This document shows, one piece after another, positions 60,178 to 64,000 of a DNA stretch of 64,000 bases (its first letter is position 1; each line of letters starts with the position of its first letter). The position numbers and the translations under genes are program-made. The stretch is from the NCBI GenBank assembly GCA_016218765.1, contig JACRCZ010000151.1:1-64000 (forward strand), read 5' to 3'. This stretch comes from Deltaproteobacteria bacterium (GTDB taxonomy: Bacteria > Myxococcota_A > Polyangia > DRWM01 > JAAZOP01). A model generated the notes under the pieces. It did not search any database. It saw nothing but the letters and a program-made list of their open reading frames with translations, and was not told the DNA's origin.

Positions 60178-62961
60178 ATGATGTCCAGGCGGGGTTCGCA
60201 ACCGTTGTGGCGGCTGGTCGCCCTGGCATCGATGGTCGCGGATTGCGCGACGACGACCTCGCCGGGCCCGGACCAGGTCGCGACGGACGACGGCGGGGAG
60301 GGCGTCGACGGCGAGACGGGCGAGGTCGTCGAGGATGCGCCGGACGGCGACGGCCCGGCCGAGACGGACGGCACCCTGCCGGGCTGCACCGGCACGGTCG
60401 ACTGCGGCGGGGGCCCGTGCGTCGACGGCTTCTGTTGCGACGGCCCGTGCGCGGGCGCCTGCGAGGCGTGCGACGTCGCGGGGCGCGAGGGCGCCTGCTC
60501 CCCGGTGCCGTACGGCGACGATCCCGATGAGGAATGCCTGGACGAGCTGCCGACGGCGTGCGGGAGCGCCGGGTTCTGCAACGGCGCGCGTTCTTGCGCC
60601 ATGTTCGGCGAGGAGACGATCTGCGACGACGGCGACCCGTGCACCACGGACGACGTCTGCACCGGCACCGGCTCGTGCCGCGGCACGACGCCGTCGAGCT
60701 GCGAGCCCGGTCCCGCAGACCAGTGCTGCGAGCCCGCGTGCGACTCGGCCTCCGGCTGCTACACCACAGCCGGCGCCTGCCCCGAGACCTGCGACCCCGG
60801 CCGCCTCATCGTCGGCCGTTCGTGCGCCGGCTGCGGCGCCGCGGCCGCCGAGGGGATCTGCACCGGCGGCGCGACCCACACCTGCGACGCCTCGACCCAC
60901 GTCGCGTGCGAGGAGCTCGACTGCGGGGGTACGACGTGGCGTTGCACCAACGAGGGCGGGGCATGGGCCTGGCGCACGGGCGTGCTGTGCGACGACGGCG
61001 ACCCGTGCACCTTCAGCGACGCGTGCTTCGGCGGGGCGTGCTCGGGCACGAGCTACACCTGCACGGGCGATGCCTGCATGCGGCGTACCTGCGACGGGGC
61101 GGGGGTCTGCGACGAGGACCCCATGCCGCCGTCGGAGCCGTGCGGCACCACGGCCTGCCCGGCGGACTCGTGCTCCGGAGCGACTTTTCACGACTACCCG
61201 GCCGGCTGCACGAGCACCTGCGACGGCGCCGGGAACTGCTCCGCCTGCGCCTGCCTCCCGCGTGACACCGCCTGTGCCGCCGGCCCCACCGACGAGTGCT
61301 GCGACGCCGCGTGCTCCGCGGGCGCCGGCTGCTACACCGTGCCGGGGTCTTGCGGCGGCGGCGACGTCTGCTCCAACCCCAACGTGCTCACCGTCGGCAG
61401 CGTCTGTTCGGGCTGCGGCGCCGCGGGCGCGAACGGCGTTTGCGGCGGCGGCGGGTCGTTCACCTGCAATGCAGCGACGCACGTCGAGTGCCAGAGCGTC
61501 TCGTGCGGCGGGTCGTCGTTCTGGTGCACGCGCGTCGGCGGCGTCTGGCAGTGGCGCGCGGTCGCCGCCTGCGACGACGGCAACGCCTGCACGTGGGGCG
61601 ACACCTGCGGCGGCACGAGCTGTGCCGGGACGCCGGTCACGTGCACGTCCAACGACTGCGTCACCAGGACCTGCAACGGCTCGGCGGCCTGCACCGAGGT
61701 CTTCCGCCCGTCCGGCTTCGCCTGCGGCACGACCGGCTGTCCGCCCGACTACTGCGCCTTCGGCGCGTTCCACGACTACTCGGGCTCGTGCAGCGGCTCG
61801 TGCGACGGTGCCGGCACCTGCGTGCCGTGCTCCTGTCCGGAGATTGTCACGGCCTGCACCGTCGGTCCGACCAACGCGTGCTGCGCGGCCGCGTGCGATC
61901 CGGTGACGGGCTGCGGGACGACCGCGGCCGCGTGCGCCGACGCCTGCTCCGATCCCAACAGCCTGGTCGTCGGCCGCGCGTGCACCGGTTGCGGGCCCAA
62001 CGGCGCGAATGGGGTCTGCGGCGCCGGGACGACACGCGAGTGCCGTGCCGGGAGCTGGGTGCCCTGCCAGTCCGTGACCTGCGGCGGGACGACGTACTAC
62101 TGTACCGACCAGGGCGGCTCGATCCGCTGGCGCGCGGGCGACAGTCGCTGCGACGACGGCGCCCTCTGCACCTACAACGACGTCTGCACGGGCGCGTCCT
62201 GCGCCGGCACGTCGCACACCTGCGACTCGACCCCTCCGTGCGTCACGCGCGCCTGCGACGGCACGATCGGCTGCGCCGTGACGTACAATGCCGGGCTGGC
62301 CTGCGACGACGGCAACGGCTGCACCGCCGGCGAGACGTGCAACGCGAGCGGCGGGTGCACCGGCGGGGCATCCACCGCCGTCTGCGGCGACACCCTGTGC
62401 AACTGCGGCGAGACCGCCGCGAGCTGCCCCGGCGACTGCGGCGTTCCGTGCCCGACCGGCGTCACGCTCGCGACCTGGGACAGCGGCGCCGACGGCTGGA
62501 CCTGGGACGGCCTGTGGCGCCGTACCGGCGGAGAGCTCGTCGGCGGCTCCACCACCTCCTACTGCGGGTCGTACACGCAGAACCTGACCTACGGTCTCGA
62601 CGTCGACCTCTCGGGATGCACCACCGCCGCCACGCTGCGTTTCTCCGTGCGCCTGCGCGACGACGCCAGCTACTCGCCCGACAGCGATCGCTCCGAGAGG
62701 CTGTACGCCGAGTGTTCGGGCAACTCGGGCTCGAGCTGGACACCGCTCACGCCCAATCCGTGGCCGTCGTACCAAACGCCGTGCGCCACGAGCTACTGCG
62801 ACGGCGGGGAGGGACTCGACCGCAGCTTCCCCATGACGGCGCAGGCGATCGCGCTCCCGTCGCAATGCCGCACGAGCCAGGCGCGGTTCCGGTTCCGCGC
62901 CACGGGCACCTGCGTCTGGCGCATCTGGGACTGGCACGTGGATACGGTAACGGTCAATTGA
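60178..62961 (+). CDS. Large Cys-rich secreted lipoprotein with triplicated ~190-aa domain and C-terminal beta-sandwich-like domain
   Basis: LVALASMVADCATTTS lipobox; three blocks GPADQCCEPACDSASGCYTT / GPTDECCDAACSAGAGCYTV / GPTNACCAAACDPVTGCGTT, each followed by the same order of Cys motifs; GGAGGGAGG ribosome site before ATG 60178. Confidence 0.85.
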   Translation: MMSRRGSQPLWRLVALASMVADCATTTSPGPDQVATDDGGEGVDGETGEVVEDAPDGDGPAETDGTLPGCTGTVDCGGGPCVDGFCCDGPCAGACEACDVAGREGACSPVPYGDDPDEECLDELPTACGSAGFCNGARSCAMFGEETICDDGDPCTTDDVCTGTGSCRGTTPSSCEPGPADQCCEPACDSASGCYTTAGACPETCDPGRLIVGRSCAGCGAAAAEGICTGGATHTCDASTHVACEELDCGGTTWRCTNEGGAWAWRTGVLCDDGDPCTFSDACFGGACSGTSYTCTGDACMRRTCDGAGVCDEDPMPPSEPCGTTACPADSCSGATFHDYPAGCTSTCDGAGNCSACACLPRDTACAAGPTDECCDAACSAGAGCYTVPGSCGGGDVCSNPNVLTVGSVCSGCGAAGANGVCGGGGSFTCNAATHVECQSVSCGGSSFWCTRVGGVWQWRAVAACDDGNACTWGDTCGGTSCAGTPVTCTSNDCVTRTCNGSAACTEVFRPSGFACGTTGCPPDYCAFGAFHDYSGSCSGSCDGAGTCVPCSCPEIVTACTVGPTNACCAAACDPVTGCGTTAAACADACSDPNSLVVGRACTGCGPNGANGVCGAGTTRECRAGSWVPCQSVTCGGTTYYCTDQGGSIRWRAGDSRCDDGALCTYNDVCTGASCAGTSHTCDSTPPCVTRACDGTIGCAVTYNAGLACDDGNGCTAGETCNASGGCTGGASTAVCGDTLCNCGETAASCPGDCGVPCPTGVTLATWDSGADGWTWDGLWRRTGGELVGGSTTSYCGSYTQNLTYGLDVDLSGCTTAATLRFSVRLRDDASYSPDSDRSERLYAECSGNSGSSWTPLTPNPWPSYQTPCATSYCDGGEGLDRSFPMTAQAIALPSQCRTSQARFRFRATGTCVWRIWDWHVDTVTVN

Positions 62962-62994
62962 GCGTGAGCAGTAATCCCGGCGGGCTGCCAATCC

Positions 62995-63068
62995 ACCGGA
63001 ACCGAACCGCGCCCTTCAGGGCGCGGCTCCGGCGCCAGGGGCAGCCGCGGGTTGAAGCCCGCGGTTCG
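62995..63068. repeat. Clustered palindromic (REP/BIME-like) element with TTCA/TGAA-loop hairpins
   Basis: cggaaccgaaccgcgcccttcagggcgcggctccggcgccaggggcagccgcgggttgaagcccgcggttcgg: two hairpins inside an outer cgaaccgcg/cgcggttcg stem. Confidence 0.75.
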
Positions 63069-63101
63069 GAGTCGAACGTGCTGCGTCTGGCTCCCGTCTC
63101 G

Positions 63102-64000
63102 ATGCCGTGCCATATTCCGGGCAGCCTGGACGGAGGTGGCTGCCCCACGTTGTTCCGCACCGCCCGCATCTCGCGCCTGGCCCTCGCCGCCGCGCTCGCG
63201 CTCGTCGCGGGGTCATGCGCCGAGCGCGAGCTGCCCGGGGGCTCCGGCGAGCTGCGGCTACGGCTCGGCGGCAGCGGCCTCTCCGACGAGTGGCGTTCGC
63301 TGCGCGTCGTGGCCTTCGACCTGGCGGAACAGGGCTGCATCGGGCCGCGCGTAGCCGAGCCGGGCGCGACCCCGCTGGCCACCAGCGGTCTCGCCCATCC
63401 CGAGTCGCTGCGCTTGACCCTCTCGATCCCGGCCGGCGCCCGGACGATCTACGTCGAGGTCTACCGCGACGGCGACGGCACCGACCTGCTCGGCACCGGC
63501 TGCGCGGAGACCGTCCTGGCGCCGGGCGAGAGCGCCACCGTGCAGGTCGAGATCGTCCTTCTCTCGACCGACGCGGACGCCGACGCGGACGCCGACGACG
63601 TCGTCGACGCAATCGATGCCGACGCCGGCGACGACGCCGGCGGTGACGTCGAGGCGGACGGTGACGACGCCGGCGACGCGGACGGCGACGCGGACGCGGA
63701 CGATGCGGCGGATGTCGACGACGACGTCGCGGACGACGCGGCCGACGTTCCCGCGGAGGACGCGGTCGCAGAGGCGGACGCCCCGCCCGTCCCCGGCCTG
63801 GTGCTGAGCGAGGTCGACTACGACCAGACGGGCACCGACTCGCTGGAATTCGTCGAGCTGTACAACGCGTCGGCGGACCCCGTTCCCTGCGCCGGTCTGG
63901 AGCTGCGGTTGATCAACGGCGTCGGCTCCGCGCTCTACCGGACCCAGCCGCTCACGTGCTCCGCGATCGCTCCCGGCTCCGTGCACGTGGTCGGGTCCTC
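63102..64000 (+). CDS. Partial CDS: lipoprotein with Asp/Ala-rich linker and lamin-tail-like domain
   Basis: RISRLALAAALALVAGSCAERE lipobox; TDADADADADDVVDAIDADAGDDAGG...; LVLSEVDYDQTGTDSLEFVELYNASADPVPCAGLELRLING; open to window edge. Confidence 0.7.
   Translation, partial: MPCHIPGSLDGGGCPTLFRTARISRLALAAALALVAGSCAERELPGGSGELRLRLGGSGLSDEWRSLRVVAFDLAEQGCIGPRVAEPGATPLATSGLAHPESLRLTLSIPAGARTIYVEVYRDGDGTDLLGTGCAETVLAPGESATVQVEIVLLSTDADADADADDVVDAIDADAGDDAGGDVEADGDDAGDADGDADADDAADVDDDVADDAADVPAEDAVAEADAPPVPGLVLSEVDYDQTGTDSLEFVELYNASADPVPCAGLELRLINGVGSALYRTQPLTCSAIAPGSVHVVGS

Noticed and set aside
59953-62991. 1012-aa minus-strand ORF opposite the Cys-rich triplicated protein
   Set aside because: Ala/Gly/Arg-rich antisense artefact of TGC/GGC-rich coding; the plus frame has lipobox, ribosome site and repeated Cys motifs.

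Overview
GC-rich bacterial chromosomal window with no rRNA, tRNA, CRISPR array or transposase that I could recognise. The lineage looks deltaproteobacterial/Myxococcota-like; this is inferred from gene content only. Main blocks: (i) psd, miaB, a VanZ-like gene, a gamma-carbonic-anhydrase-like gene and lepB (1-5.4 kb). (ii) A roughly 15 kb respiratory island (5.5-20.5 kb): Tat-exported type II DMSO-reductase/NXR/NarG-like molybdoenzyme, Fe-S beta subunit, ethylbenzene-dehydrogenase-type heme-b gamma subunit, TorD-like chaperone, 7-heme cytochrome c, split cytochrome b, Rieske protein, GltD-like flavin/Fe-S oxidoreductase, stand-alone sigma54 activator and an outer-membrane porin; candidate -24/-12 promoters precede the operon and the porin. 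(iii) Secreted lipoprotein genes, an SDR, queF, GH57/DUF3536 and DUF362 (20.7-29.8 kb). (iv) A formate dehydrogenase operon with a NuoE-like subunit and a NuoF::GltD fusion (29.8-36.3 kb), followed by a GAF histidine kinase and a CoA-transferase-GNAT fusion. (v) A tightly overlapping hemC / cobA-hemD / cysK / rrf2 operon divergent from a TusA-like / CBS / cystathionine gamma-synthase operon (40.6-47.5 kb). (vi) Secreted Cys-rich, Asp/Ala-rich lipoproteins, GH5, a CoA-transferase-GNAT / ADP-forming acyl-CoA synthetase / DRTGG trio, a GST-like gene and a Cys-rich protein with a triplicated domain (47.5-64 kb). Intergenic regions carry several short tandem and palindromic repeat families. Two lipoprotein/membrane genes show single-base GGGG frameshifts. 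The best candidate for an undescribed system is the respiratory island; its substrate cannot be determined from sequence alone.
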